The notes: generated from the sequence alone by a model not told the origin. Numbered from the stretch's first letter, positions 8,292-17,574 are shown. The stretch is 64,000 nt of DNA from Pseudothioclava sp033100795 (GCF_033100795.1 NZ_JAWLVI010000005.1:124001-188000); one strand, 5' to 3'. Program-made: numbers and translations.

Positions 8292-9815
8292 ATGAACCCT
8301 GCTGAATGGCTTTTGCGCACGGCGCGTCTTTCGCCGGATCGACCGGCGCTGTTTTCGGGCGAAACGGTTGTCGCCAGCTACGGCGCCTTTGCCGAGCGGG
8401 CAGGCGCGCTGGCCGCGCGACTGGCCGAGGCCGGTGTCGCGCCCGGCGACCGGGTCGCGGTTTTTGCCAGGAACTGCCCTGAATACCTGATCGCGCTTTA
8501 TGGCATCTGGCATCTGGGCGCGGTGGCTGTGCCGATCAACGCCAAACTTCACCCGCGCGAGGCTGCGTGGATCATCGGGGATTCAGACGCGCATGTCTGT
8601 TTTATCTCCGCTGATATGGCCGGGGAAATGGCTTCGGCGCTGGAGGGGGCGCCCTGCGCGCTGTGGCCGCTTGGCGACCTGCCGCAAACGGGCGCGGCCG
8701 CGCGGCCCTATCCGACCCTTCCGAGCGACGAGATATGGCTGTTCTACACCTCGGGCACCACGGGTCGGCCCAAGGGCGTGATGCTGACCGCGCTGAACCT
8801 GACCCTGATGACGCTTGGCTATCTGGCCGATGTGGACGAGGTCTCGGCCGAGGATGCTATCCTTTATGCCGCGCCGATGTCGCACGGGGCGGGGCTGTAT
8901 AATTTTGTCCATGTGATGCGTGGCGCGCGCCATGTCGTGCCGCTATCCGGAGGCTTCGAGGCGGAGGAGGTGCTCGATCTGGGCGAGAGCGTCGGGAATA
9001 TCTCGATGTTTGCGGCGCCGACGATGGTGCGCAGGCTGGTGGATGCCGCGCGCGGGCGCGCCGCTTTTGAGGGCATCAAGACGGTGATTTATGGCGGCGG
9101 CCCGATGTATCTGGCCGATATTGTCGAGGCAGTCGAGGTGATGGGGCCGCGCTTTGTGCAGATCTACGGGCAGGGCGAATGCCCGATGGCGATTACGTCG
9201 CTCAGTCGGGCCGAGGTGGCGGATCGCGCCTCGCCCAACTGGAAGGCGCGGCTTGGGTCTGTTGGCAGGGCGCAATCGGGGGTGCGGCTGCGGATCGCAC
9301 GGGCCGATGGCAGCGAGGCTGCGGTGGGCGAGATCGGCGAAGTTCTGGTGCAGGGCGCACCGGTGATGGCGGGCTATTGGACGGGCCATTCAAACGGTGC
9401 CGAAAGCACCGCCAAGGCGATCCGTGAAGGATGGCTGTGGACCGGTGATATGGGGGCGCTGGATGCGGATGGCTATCTGACGCTGCATGACCGGTCAAAG
9501 GATGTGATTATCTCGGGCGGGTCGAACATCTACCCGCGCGAGGTCGAAGAGGTTCTGCTGACCCATCCGGCGGTGCATGAGGTGTCGGTCATCGGCAGGC
9601 CCGATGCGGAATGGGGCGAGGATGTCGTGGCCTTCATCTGCCTGCGCGCCGGAGCAGACGTGACCGAGGCCGAGCTGGATGCGCTGTGTCTGGCCAATAT
9701 TGCCCGCTTCAAGCGGCCGAAAGGCTATTACTTCGTGCCCGATCTGCCCAAGAATAATTACGGCAAGGTGCTGAAAGGCGCGCTGCGCGAGCAACTCAGG
9801 GAGATGACAAAATGA
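8292..9815 (+). CDS. Acyl-CoA synthetase (FadD/fatty-acid CoA ligase-like)
   Basis: AMP-forming CoA ligase of 507 residues. P-loop FYTSGTTGRPKGVML begins near residue 151; IYGQGECPM, the hinge DRSKDVIISGGSNIYPREVE and the C-terminal PKNNYGKVLK with the catalytic lysine are all visible. Its length and motif set fit long- or medium-chain fatty-acid or aryl-acid ligases. The stop codon overlaps the ATG of the SDR gene (ATGA), so ligase and dehydrogenase are co-translated. Substrate cannot be named. Confidence 0.88.
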   Translation: MNPAEWLLRTARLSPDRPALFSGETVVASYGAFAERAGALAARLAEAGVAPGDRVAVFARNCPEYLIALYGIWHLGAVAVPINAKLHPREAAWIIGDSDAHVCFISADMAGEMASALEGAPCALWPLGDLPQTGAAARPYPTLPSDEIWLFYTSGTTGRPKGVMLTALNLTLMTLGYLADVDEVSAEDAILYAAPMSHGAGLYNFVHVMRGARHVVPLSGGFEAEEVLDLGESVGNISMFAAPTMVRRLVDAARGRAAFEGIKTVIYGGGPMYLADIVEAVEVMGPRFVQIYGQGECPMAITSLSRAEVADRASPNWKARLGSVGRAQSGVRLRIARADGSEAAVGEIGEVLVQGAPVMAGYWTGHSNGAESTAKAIREGWLWTGDMGALDADGYLTLHDRSKDVIISGGSNIYPREVEEVLLTHPAVHEVSVIGRPDAEWGEDVVAFICLRAGADVTEAELDALCLANIARFKRPKGYYFVPDLPKNNYGKVLKGALREQLREMTK

Positions 9816-10615
9816 CCATGCTGGCAGGAAAATGCGCTCTTGTGACGGGATCGGTTCAGGGAATCGGTCTGGAGATCGCGCGGGCTTTGGCGCAAGAGGG
9901 GGCGGCGATCGCGGTGCATGGGCTGGCGGATGCGGATCAGGCCAAGGCCGCCTGTGCAGAGCTTGTCGCCGCAGGCGCGCCAGATGCGCGGTATTTCGAC
10001 CATGATCTGTCCGATCCCGAAGCCGCAGGGGCGCTTGTCCGCGATGCGCTGGCATGGCGAGAGATTGATATTCTGGTAAACAACGCGGGCATCCAGCAAA
10101 CCGCCCCGATCAAGGATATGCCGCTCGAAACCTTCCAGCGCATTCTGACGATCAACCTGACGGCGGCCTTCGCGACGATGCAGGCGGCGCTTCCGGCGAT
10201 GGCGGCGCGCGGATACGGGCGGGTCATCAATATCGCCTCGGTTCACGGGCTGGTGGCCTCGGCCAACAAGGCGCCCTATGTCGCGTCGAAATTCGGCCTC
10301 GTGGGGATGTCGCGGGTGGCGGCGCTGGAATATGCGGCTGCGGGCAGCCGTGAAAGCGGAGGCGTGACGGTGAACTGCATTTGTCCGGGCTGGACCGAAA
10401 CCGCGATCATTGAACCGCAAATCCTTGAACGCGCGGCCCTGCATGGCGGTGATCGCGCGGCGGGTGTGGCCGATCTTTTATCAGAAAAGCAGCCATCTCG
10501 GCGGACGTCGGTCGCGGCAGAAATTGGCGCGCTGGCGCTTTGGCTGTGCAATCCGATTGCGCATAACCTGACGGGCGTGGCTATTCCTGTTGATGGCGGC
10601 TGGACGGCGCAATAG
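9812..10615 (+). CDS. SDR dehydrogenase, 3-hydroxybutyrate dehydrogenase-like
   Basis: Classical short-chain dehydrogenase of 267 residues: cofactor motif TGSVQGIGLEIA, NNAG, catalytic Ser in NIASVHGLVAS and YVASK. The length, the HGLVASANKAPYVASKFG stretch and the C-terminal LTGVAIPVDGGWTAQ are typical of D-3-hydroxybutyrate dehydrogenase, which oxidises 3-hydroxybutyrate to acetoacetate with NAD+. It is translationally coupled to the acyl-CoA ligase. An acetoacetate-using CoA-transferase lies at 34.6-35.9 kb. Another hydroxyacyl substrate is possible. Confidence 0.8.
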   Translation: MTMLAGKCALVTGSVQGIGLEIARALAQEGAAIAVHGLADADQAKAACAELVAAGAPDARYFDHDLSDPEAAGALVRDALAWREIDILVNNAGIQQTAPIKDMPLETFQRILTINLTAAFATMQAALPAMAARGYGRVINIASVHGLVASANKAPYVASKFGLVGMSRVAALEYAAAGSRESGGVTVNCICPGWTETAIIEPQILERAALHGGDRAAGVADLLSEKQPSRRTSVAAEIGALALWLCNPIAHNLTGVAIPVDGGWTAQ

Positions 10616-10727
10616 TCCTCCCTGCGTCATGTCGCCCGAGGCAGGGGACGATTTGGCGCGGATTTATGTCGTTTCCGGCCCGTCAGGCAAATTCTGGATG
10701 GTTAGGGTCTGTGCAGGAGGACCTTAG

Positions 10728-12395
10728 ATGCTCACTGATATCGAAATCGCCCGCGCCGCCCACAAACGGCCTATCCCTGAAATCGGCGCCAAGCTTGGCA
10801 TTCCCGAAGATGCGCTGATTCCCTATGGCCGCGACAAGGCCAAGCTTGACAGCGCATTCATCAAGACGCTGTCGGACCGCGAAGACGGCAAGCTGATCCT
10901 GGTGACCGCGATCAACCCGACGCCCGCGGGCGAGGGCAAGACGACCACGACGGTTGGCCTTGGCGACGCGCTGCAGCGCATCGGCAAGAAAACCGCGATC
11001 TGTATCCGTGAAGCGAGCCTTGGTCCGAACTTCGGCATGAAGGGTGGCGCTGCTGGCGGTGGCTATGCCCAGATCGTGCCGATGGAAGAAATGAACCTCC
11101 ACTTCACCGGCGATTTCCACGCGATCACCGCTGCGCACAACCTGCTGTCCGCGATGATCGACAACCACATCTACTGGGGCAACACGCTCCAGATCGACGA
11201 GCGTCGTGTGGTGTGGAAGCGCGTGATGGACATGAACGACCGCGCGCTGCGTGACATCGTTGTCTCGCTTGGGGGTGTGTCGAACGGCTTCCCGCGCCAG
11301 ACCGGCTTTGACATCACCGTCGCCTCCGAAGTCATGGCGTGCCTGTGCCTTGCGAACGACCTGAAAGACCTTGAAGAGCGTCTGGGTCGCATCGTTGTGG
11401 CCTATCGCCGTGACAAGACCCCGATCACCTGCCGCGAAATCGGTGCCGATGGCGCAATGGTCGTGCTGCTGAAAGATGCGATGCAGCCGAACCTCGTGCA
11501 GACGCTCGAACACACGCCCGCATTCGTCCACGGCGGTCCGTTCGCGAACATCGCACACGGCTGTAACTCGGTCGTGGCGACGCAAAGCGCGCTGAAACTG
11601 GCTGATTACGTTGTGACCGAAGCAGGTTTCGGGGCTGATCTTGGCGCCGAGAAGTTCTTTGACATCAAGTGTCGCAAGGCTGGCCTCAAGCCCGCCGCAG
11701 CCGTCATCGTTGCCACCGTGCGCGCGATGAAGATGAACGGCGGTCTGACCAAAGACCAGCTTGGCTCGGAGAACATCGAAGCGGTCAAGAAGGGCTGCTC
11801 GAACCTTGGTCGCCACATCGCGAACACCAAGTCGTTCGGCGTTCCGGTCGTGGTCGCGCTGAACCACTTCGTCACCGATACCGAGGCAGAGATTGCAGCG
11901 GTGCGCGCCTATGCCGCAGAGCAGGGCGTCGAGGTGATCGTCGCGAAGCACTGGGCCGATGGTGGCGCAGGGGCCGAAGATCTGGCGAAGAAGGTTGTCG
12001 CACTGGCCGAGGGTGGCTCGATGTTCGCGCCGCTTTATGCCGACGAAATGAGCCTCTTCGACAAGATCGACACGGTTGCCCGCCGCATCTACCACGCAGG
12101 CGAAGTGATCGCGGACAAGAAAATCCGTGACCAACTGCGCGAGTGGGAAGAGGCCGGCTATGGCAACCTGCCGGTTTGCATGGCGAAAACGCAGTATTCG
12201 TTCTCGACCGACCCGCTTCTGCGCGGTGCGCCCACGGGCCACACCCTGCCGATCCGTGAAGTTCGCCTTTCGGCGGGCGCCGGATTCATCGTGGTTATCT
12301 GCGGTGAGATCATGACCATGCCGGGGCTTCCGCGGGTTCCGGCTGCGGCCTCGATCCGTCTGAACGACGCGGGCGAGGTCCAGGGTCTGTTCTAA
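10728..12395 (+). CDS. fhs: Formate-tetrahydrofolate ligase
   Basis: Converts formate, ATP and tetrahydrofolate to 10-formyl-tetrahydrofolate in the cytoplasm. The 555-residue protein has the family length and the nucleotide-binding stretch TPAGEGKTTTTVGLGDAL near residue 64, then LGPNFGMKGGAAGGG. Start: ATG behind GCAGGAGGACC. The codon choice is tidier (C-ending, few rare codons) than in the genes upstream, suggesting strong expression. With the downstream folD it forms a formate/one-carbon unit feeding purine and serine synthesis; glyA is at the far end of the window. Confidence 0.95.
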   Translation: MLTDIEIARAAHKRPIPEIGAKLGIPEDALIPYGRDKAKLDSAFIKTLSDREDGKLILVTAINPTPAGEGKTTTTVGLGDALQRIGKKTAICIREASLGPNFGMKGGAAGGGYAQIVPMEEMNLHFTGDFHAITAAHNLLSAMIDNHIYWGNTLQIDERRVVWKRVMDMNDRALRDIVVSLGGVSNGFPRQTGFDITVASEVMACLCLANDLKDLEERLGRIVVAYRRDKTPITCREIGADGAMVVLLKDAMQPNLVQTLEHTPAFVHGGPFANIAHGCNSVVATQSALKLADYVVTEAGFGADLGAEKFFDIKCRKAGLKPAAAVIVATVRAMKMNGGLTKDQLGSENIEAVKKGCSNLGRHIANTKSFGVPVVVALNHFVTDTEAEIAAVRAYAAEQGVEVIVAKHWADGGAGAEDLAKKVVALAEGGSMFAPLYADEMSLFDKIDTVARRIYHAGEVIADKKIRDQLREWEEAGYGNLPVCMAKTQYSFSTDPLLRGAPTGHTLPIREVRLSAGAGFIVVICGEIMTMPGLPRVPAAASIRLNDAGEVQGLF

Positions 12396-12462
12396 GCTCC
12401 ATGCCTTGTTCCCAGAGCGATAAACTGCGATACGGTCGCGGACCAAGCTTTGGGGACGGGCA

Positions 12463-12762
12463 ATGAAAGAGCCGAAAAACTTTGCGTCGATGGCCGAACT
12501 CCGGGTGGGCATCGACGCCTTGGATGAACAGCTTGTGGAACTGCTTGCCTACCGCACGCAACTGATCGCGCGTGCGGCAGAGCTGAAGCAGGTTGAGCAT
12601 ATGCCCGCGCGTATCCATTGGCGTGTGGAGGATGTCGTTTCAAAGGTGAAGGCCAAGGCCGAGATCTCCGGTATGGATGTGGATCTGGCCGAACGCCTCT
12701 GGCGCGAGATGATTGACCATTTCATCGCGCAAGAAGAACAGGTTCTGGGAAAAGAGGACTAA
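12463..12762 (+). CDS. Chorismate mutase-like protein (AroQ fold, PchB-like)
   Basis: All-alpha protein of 99 residues with the AroQ pattern LRVGIDALDEQLVELLAYR. Arg14, Arg31, Lys42 and Gln90 fall at the same residue numbers as the active-site residues I recall for Pseudomonas isochorismate-pyruvate lyase PchB, and the C-terminal HFIAQEEQ resembles its HWYIAEQ. So it may act on chorismate, isochorismate or both. It sits between fhs and folD, two bases before folD, an unusual place for a shikimate enzyme. No salicylate or siderophore genes are nearby. Confidence 0.8.
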   Translation: MKEPKNFASMAELRVGIDALDEQLVELLAYRTQLIARAAELKQVEHMPARIHWRVEDVVSKVKAKAEISGMDVDLAERLWREMIDHFIAQEEQVLGKED

Positions 12763-12764
12763 GC

Positions 12765-13655
12765 ATGAGTGCGAAGATCATCGACGGGAAAGCCTTTGCC
12801 GCCACGGTGCGCGAGAAAGTCGCGGGCCATGTCGCGAAGCTGAAGGAAGAGCACAACATCACCCCCGGTCTGGCCGTGGTGCTGGTGGGCGAAGATCCGG
12901 CCTCCGAGGTCTATGTCCGCAACAAGGGCAAGCAGACCGTAGAGGCAGGGATGAACTCGTTCGAGCACAAGCTGCCCGCCGAGACGTCCGAGGCCGACCT
13001 GCTGGCGCTGATCGACCGGCTGAACAACGATCCGGCGGTGCATGGTATTCTGGTCCAGCTTCCGCTGCCGGGGCATCTGGACTCGGATCTGGTGATCAAT
13101 TCGATCGAACCGTCGAAGGACGTGGACGGGTTCCATATCTCGAACGTGGGCCTTCTGGGCACTGGCCAGAAGTCGATGGTTCCCTGCACGCCGCTTGGCT
13201 GCCTGATGATGCTGCGCGACCACCTTGGCAACCTGTCCGGCCTGAACGCGGTCGTCGTCGGGCGCTCGAACATCGTGGGTAAGCCGATGGCGCAGCTTCT
13301 GCTGGGCGATAGCTGCACGGTGACAATTGCACATTCGCGCACCAAGGATCTGCCCGAGGTCTGCCGCCGCGCCGATATTCTGGTGGCTGCCGTTGGCCGT
13401 CCCGAGATGATCCCGGGTGACTGGGTGAAGCCGGGCGCAACCGTGATCGACGTCGGCATCAACCGCATCGAACGCGATGGCAAGAACAAGCTGGTAGGCG
13501 ATGTCGAGTTTGCCTCTGCCGCTGAAGTCGCTGGCGCGATTACCCCTGTGCCCGGTGGCGTTGGCCCGATGACGATCGCTTGCCTTCTGGCGAATACCGT
13601 CACCGCCTGCTGCCGCGCGCATGGCCTGAGCGAGCCGGACGGCCTGACCGCCTGA
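12765..13655 (+). CDS. folD: Bifunctional methylene-THF dehydrogenase/methenyl-THF cyclohydrolase
   Basis: Interconverts 5,10-methylene-, 5,10-methenyl- and 10-formyl-tetrahydrofolate with NADP(H). The 296-residue protein shows YVRNKGKQTVEAGM (with the catalytic Tyr and Lys), HGILVQLPLPGHLD, PCTPLG, the cofactor loop VVVGRSNIVGKPMAQLLL and the C-terminal PVPGGVGPMTIA. It follows the chorismate-mutase-like gene by two bases, so fhs, that gene and folD are probably one transcript. Confidence 0.95.
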   Translation: MSAKIIDGKAFAATVREKVAGHVAKLKEEHNITPGLAVVLVGEDPASEVYVRNKGKQTVEAGMNSFEHKLPAETSEADLLALIDRLNNDPAVHGILVQLPLPGHLDSDLVINSIEPSKDVDGFHISNVGLLGTGQKSMVPCTPLGCLMMLRDHLGNLSGLNAVVVGRSNIVGKPMAQLLLGDSCTVTIAHSRTKDLPEVCRRADILVAAVGRPEMIPGDWVKPGATVIDVGINRIERDGKNKLVGDVEFASAAEVAGAITPVPGGVGPMTIACLLANTVTACCRAHGLSEPDGLTA

Positions 13656-13679
13656 CTATTGAAATGAATAGGAATTCTG

Positions 13680-13711
13680 GATACCTGTTGCTCGTGTGAG
13701 TAGCAGGTATC
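13680..13711 (+). promoter_or_regulatory. Hairpin covering the ribosome-binding region of the LytTR gene
   Basis: Arms GATACCTG and CAGGTATC enclose a 16-base loop that can pair further (CTC/GAG). The 3' arm contains the only purine-rich ribosome-binding candidate (AGCAGG) for the next start codon. There is no T-run after it, so it is a poor terminator; it could control translation or be a DNA operator. Confidence 0.45.
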
Positions 13712-13714
13712 TGA

Positions 13715-14485
13715 ATGTCTCGTTTTTTTCGGCTCTATGTCGATGCAGTGTTTGTCTGGCCAGTCTGGATCGTTTGGGGCCTGACCTCAACACTGGCGGT
13801 GATCGCTGACCCGTTCGACAAGCCCATCCAGTTTACATCTTCCGAGCGTCTGGTGTTTTGGCCGACGGTCGTTACGCTTGCCATCATCGTTGGAATCGCG
13901 GGGCGCGTTATCGTGCGCGAATACGTCTACCCGCGCGCCTCCATCACGCAGGTGGTATTGATCGCGATCTATGCCTGCTCAACCCTGACGCCGCTTATCG
14001 TGCTTGTGCTGGCGGTTCTGATGCCGGGGTTCATGCCCACAAACCATGATGTGGCAAAGCTCGTGTTCTATGTGTTCGCGGTTTCTATCGTGACCTCGAT
14101 CCTCAGGCGTATGGCAACCGGAGAGGCGTTTTGGCGGCGGCAAGTGTCCAGCCGGGAACCGCCACGGATTTTCGATCGGCTCGACCCGCCTGAGCGCGGA
14201 TCGTTGTTCCGGATGCAGGTGCGCGATCACTATGTGGATGTGATCACCTGTCAGGGCCGTAAAAGCGTTTTGATCCGGTTTTCGGATGCGATTGCAGAGG
14301 TCGAAACGGTGCCGGGGTGCCGTGTTCATCGCTCGCATTGGGTTGCTGCGCATGCCGTGACAGGCTCGCGCAGCGAGAAAAACAAATGCTGGGTGATCAC
14401 CGCAGACGGGGCCGAAATTCCGGTATCCCGGACCTATCGGGCCGAGGCAGAGGCCGCAGGGATTTTGTCGGCCACCGGTGCCTAG
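13715..14485 (+). CDS. Membrane-anchored LytTR-family regulator
   Basis: Protein of 256 residues with about four hydrophobic segments in the first ~130 residues (near 10-30, 47-66, 75-98 and 110-128) and a C-terminal LytTR DNA-binding domain (~165-250; FRMQVRDHYVDVITCQGRKS... then VHRSHWVA). Membrane-bound LytTR proteins act as one-component regulators. It has no receiver domain and no adjacent kinase. Its 3' end overlaps the converging Tad-associated ATPase gene by four bases. A role in pilus regulation is possible from position but unproven. Confidence 0.82.
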   Translation: MSRFFRLYVDAVFVWPVWIVWGLTSTLAVIADPFDKPIQFTSSERLVFWPTVVTLAIIVGIAGRVIVREYVYPRASITQVVLIAIYACSTLTPLIVLVLAVLMPGFMPTNHDVAKLVFYVFAVSIVTSILRRMATGEAFWRRQVSSREPPRIFDRLDPPERGSLFRMQVRDHYVDVITCQGRKSVLIRFSDAIAEVETVPGCRVHRSHWVAAHAVTGSRSEKNKCWVITADGAEIPVSRTYRAEAEAAGILSATGA

Positions 14486-15792
14486 TGTTCGATGTGCTCT
14501 TCGCGCACGAACATATTGGCCCATGCCCGATCAACCAGTTCCGGGGTCATCTGATAGGGGATACCTTCGAAATCGCAGATCGACATCATCTGGTCGATCA
14601 GGAAGACCGGCTGATAGTTGGCGTAGATGTTGTCGATGGTGGGGTATTTCACCTTCAGCAGATGGATCAGCGCCTTCTCGTTCAGCGGCATGCCCTTCTT
14701 CTTCGCGACCATCGAGAAGATCTTCAAGAAGTCCTTCTGGTCCGGCCCGTCGATCTTGATCTTGAAGAAGATACGGCGCAGAGCCGCTTTGTCGAAAATT
14801 TCGTTCGGGTGGAAGTTGGTCGAGAAGATAACCAGCGTGTCGAAGGGCACCTCGAATTTCTCGCCCGATTGCAGCGACAGAATATCGCGGCTTTCCTCGA
14901 GCGGAACGATCCAGCGGTTCACAAGCTTTTGCGGCGGTTCGGCCTGACGGCCAAGGTCGTCCACGATGAACACCCCGCCCGAAGATTTCAGCTGTAACGG
15001 CGCAGTATAGGTGCGCGCGGTCGCGTTATATTTCAGGTCCAGCATGTCGAGCGAGAGTTCGCCGCCCGTGATTACCGTCGGGCGCTCGCAATAGACATAG
15101 CGGGTGTCAAAGCGGGTGCCGGTCTTGCGCAGGCTCGTAGGGTCTTCGTCCGGCACAGGCACGGCAGTGTGCACGATCGGGTCGAAGACGGTAATCACCT
15201 GCCCCGAATATTCGATCGCGCGCGGAATATAGATCGTGTCGCCAAGGGCGTCGCGGATACCATTCGAGATCGAGGATTTCCCGTTGCCGGGCGGGCCATA
15301 CATCAGGATCGAGCGCCCCGACGAGACCGCCGGACCAAGCTGGTCGATCAGCGTGGGCGGCAGGATCAGATGCCCCATCGCGCCCAGAAGTTGCTGACGC
15401 GTCAGTTGGATATTGCGGATCGACTGGCGTTTGATCTGTTCACGATAAACAATCAGCGGCACCGGCATCGCGCCATAATATTCCGATTGCGACAGCGCAT
15501 CGAGGGCGCGTGCCTTGCCCGCATCTGACAGGCGGTATCCCAGCTCGCCCGAGGCATTGGCGTGCATCGTGCCCATCACCTCGATCAGTTGCAGGCCGCG
15601 CGCCTCGTCCACCAGTTCCTGAATAAGCGTGACCGGAAGGCAGATGATCTTTGCCAGTTGCGAGAGCTTTTCCTGATTGGTGCGGAACATCGTCTTCAGA
15701 AGGATGTCGCGCATCGTCACATGCGTGAGGCCAACCTCTTCCAGCGTGCGCGGCTGGGGCGGTGCAATGACGCTGGGTGTCATCATATTCAT
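14482..15792 (-). CDS. AAA ATPase associated with Flp/Tad pilus loci
   Basis: Protein of 436 residues: an N-terminal winged-helix-like region, a linker, Walker A GPPGNGKSS (near residue 168), Walker B GGVFIVDDLGRQ and sensor NFHPNEIFDKAALRR. It resembles the ATPase often annotated as a predicted chaperone-type ATPase associated with Flp pilus assembly; that link is from gene neighbourhood, not biochemistry. Start: the ATG behind AGGAC. It is divergent from the GT-C-like gene. It is not one of the core Tad motor proteins (CpaF and CpaE are separate here). Confidence 0.8.
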   Translation of the reverse strand: MNMMTPSVIAPPQPRTLEEVGLTHVTMRDILLKTMFRTNQEKLSQLAKIICLPVTLIQELVDEARGLQLIEVMGTMHANASGELGYRLSDAGKARALDALSQSEYYGAMPVPLIVYREQIKRQSIRNIQLTRQQLLGAMGHLILPPTLIDQLGPAVSSGRSILMYGPPGNGKSSISNGIRDALGDTIYIPRAIEYSGQVITVFDPIVHTAVPVPDEDPTSLRKTGTRFDTRYVYCERPTVITGGELSLDMLDLKYNATARTYTAPLQLKSSGGVFIVDDLGRQAEPPQKLVNRWIVPLEESRDILSLQSGEKFEVPFDTLVIFSTNFHPNEIFDKAALRRIFFKIKIDGPDQKDFLKIFSMVAKKKGMPLNEKALIHLLKVKYPTIDNIYANYQPVFLIDQMMSICDFEGIPYQMTPELVDRAWANMFVREEHIEH

Positions 15793-15939
15793 CGGGCTGT
15801 CCTATCTGCTCTGTGCCGTTTCCCCGGCATTTCCTTTGATGTGCCATGCCTCTGGCGTATTTCCGGAATATCCGGTTCCATAGCCGCACACTGCAGGGCT
15901 ATTGTGGCCAAAAGTTGGAATTTTCACGGGAACAGTTTG

Positions 15940-17574
15940 ATGGCGGGTATGAGTGGGGCAGGGCCGGAGCCGAAGCGGTTGATCGCAGGTATGATGATCT
16001 GGCTCGGCGTTCTGGCGATTTTGCCGCTGATGGGCGGGGCGTTCATCGTTGAAAAACACGAGGGCGACACGCTGCATCTGGCCGATCTGGTGCTGCGGAT
16101 GGCCGAGCAGGGGCAGATGCCGCACTCCGACTTTATGACGCCGCTCGGGATTTTGTCGATCTGGCCGATTGTGCTGATGGTCAAGGCTGGGATGGGGCTT
16201 GGCACGGCCTTTCTTGCGGCGCAGACCCTTCTTGCGGTTTTGCTGTTCGCGCCTGTTGTCTATGTAGCCAGCACGCGGTTTCGCGCGACCCTTGGCTGGG
16301 TCTATGCCGCCTATACGCTGGCGCTCTGTCTGGCGCTTGTGCATGGCGAGGGGAATGCCGCGCTGTCGATGTCGATGCATTATAACCGGTGGGCATGGGC
16401 GCTGGCCTATCTGGTGATCCCGCTGGCGATGCTGGAACCTAAAAACGGCCGCCAACCGGTGCTGGACGGGGTGATCCTCGGGGTAGCGCTGGCGGTGCTG
16501 GGGCTGGTGAAGGCAACCTATGTCGCGGCTTTCCTGCCGGTGGTCGTGGTGGCGCTGATGGCGCGGCGCGACTGGGTGGCGCTTGGCGTCGGGCTATTGT
16601 CGGGGCTGGCGGTTGTCGGAGCGGTGACTGCGGTTCTGGGGGTGGGCTTCTGGCTTGCCTATCTGGGGGACCTGCTGGCCGTGGCAAGCTCGGAAACGCG
16701 CGCGGCGCCGGGGCTGCCGCTGGTGGGTATTCTGGTCGCGCCCGATCATATTCTGGGAACTTTCGTTCTGATTATGACAGTGATCTTGCTGCGCCAGTCT
16801 GGGCGGATGGTCGAGGGGCTCGTGCTTCTGGTGCTGGTTCCGGGCTTTATCTATGTGACCTATCAGAACTACGGAAACGATCCGCAATGGCTGGTGCTGC
16901 TGGCGCTTCTGGCGCTTGATCTGCGTCCCGATAACGCCAGCACCAATGTGTTCGGATGGCGGCTGAACTCGGCGCTTCTGGTGTCCGGCGCGCTGGCGTT
17001 TGCTCTGGCTGCGGCCTCGGCGATCAATGTCGTCTGGAGCCCCTTGCGCATGTATCTGGCAGATAGTGCGGAGTTACGCCCGATGCTGGCCTCGCGCCCT
17101 GCGCATAGCGATCTGCTGGTCACTCCGGCACGGGTGGCGCGCGTGGTGATCCGTGAGGCCGGAGAGGAGCGGTTCCCTGTCTATGCGGGTAAATATGTAG
17201 ACGACGCTCAGGAGCCACAGTTTTTGAATGGCGAGGCTCTGCCCGAATGTGAAATGTCGACGGGGCATAACACATGGTTCGAAACCACCGCCTCCGCGTT
17301 GACCGAGGCGGGCTATGCGGGCTCGGGCGTGCTGATAGCGGACCTGTCTACCGCGCTCTGGCTCTATGGGGATTTCAAGCCGATCAAAGGGGCCGCGCCG
17401 TGGTATTATGGCGGCACACCGGGGCTTGAGGCCGCCGATCATGTGCTGGTGCCGCTCTGCCCCGCGAACATGGCGCAACGCCGCGTGATGCTGGCGGCGA
17501 TTGAAAAAGCGGGTTGGAAGCTTGAGGAAGAGATGCGCACCGGAACATTCGTGCTGCTCCGGCCCTCAAAATGA
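15940..17574 (+). CDS. Polytopic membrane protein, GT-C glycosyltransferase-like
   Basis: Membrane protein of about 544 residues with roughly ten hydrophobic segments and a C-terminal soluble domain (~385-544). The first loop carries acidic HEGDTLH followed by QGQMPHSDFMTPLG, which resembles the acidic motif and the G-x-x-PYxDF-x-x-P pattern of GT-C enzymes that use polyprenyl-phosphate sugars. The match is weak and no family name is secure. It lies between the Tad ATPase and tadV, so a polyprenyl-sugar-dependent modification of the pilus is an attractive guess. Start: ATG with GGGAA upstream; two in-frame ATGs lie close together. Confidence 0.6.
   Translation: MAGMSGAGPEPKRLIAGMMIWLGVLAILPLMGGAFIVEKHEGDTLHLADLVLRMAEQGQMPHSDFMTPLGILSIWPIVLMVKAGMGLGTAFLAAQTLLAVLLFAPVVYVASTRFRATLGWVYAAYTLALCLALVHGEGNAALSMSMHYNRWAWALAYLVIPLAMLEPKNGRQPVLDGVILGVALAVLGLVKATYVAAFLPVVVVALMARRDWVALGVGLLSGLAVVGAVTAVLGVGFWLAYLGDLLAVASSETRAAPGLPLVGILVAPDHILGTFVLIMTVILLRQSGRMVEGLVLLVLVPGFIYVTYQNYGNDPQWLVLLALLALDLRPDNASTNVFGWRLNSALLVSGALAFALAAASAINVVWSPLRMYLADSAELRPMLASRPAHSDLLVTPARVARVVIREAGEERFPVYAGKYVDDAQEPQFLNGEALPECEMSTGHNTWFETTASALTEAGYAGSGVLIADLSTALWLYGDFKPIKGAAPWYYGGTPGLEAADHVLVPLCPANMAQRRVMLAAIEKAGWKLEEEMRTGTFVLLRPSK

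Noticed and set aside
10616..10727. Folate riboswitch or strong promoter before fhs
   Set aside because: Only a weak 6-base stem is visible; no known riboswitch pattern or convincing -35/-10 pair.
13680..13711. Hairpin read as the folD terminator
   Set aside because: No T-run follows it and its 3' arm holds the next gene's ribosome-binding site, so regulation is more likely.
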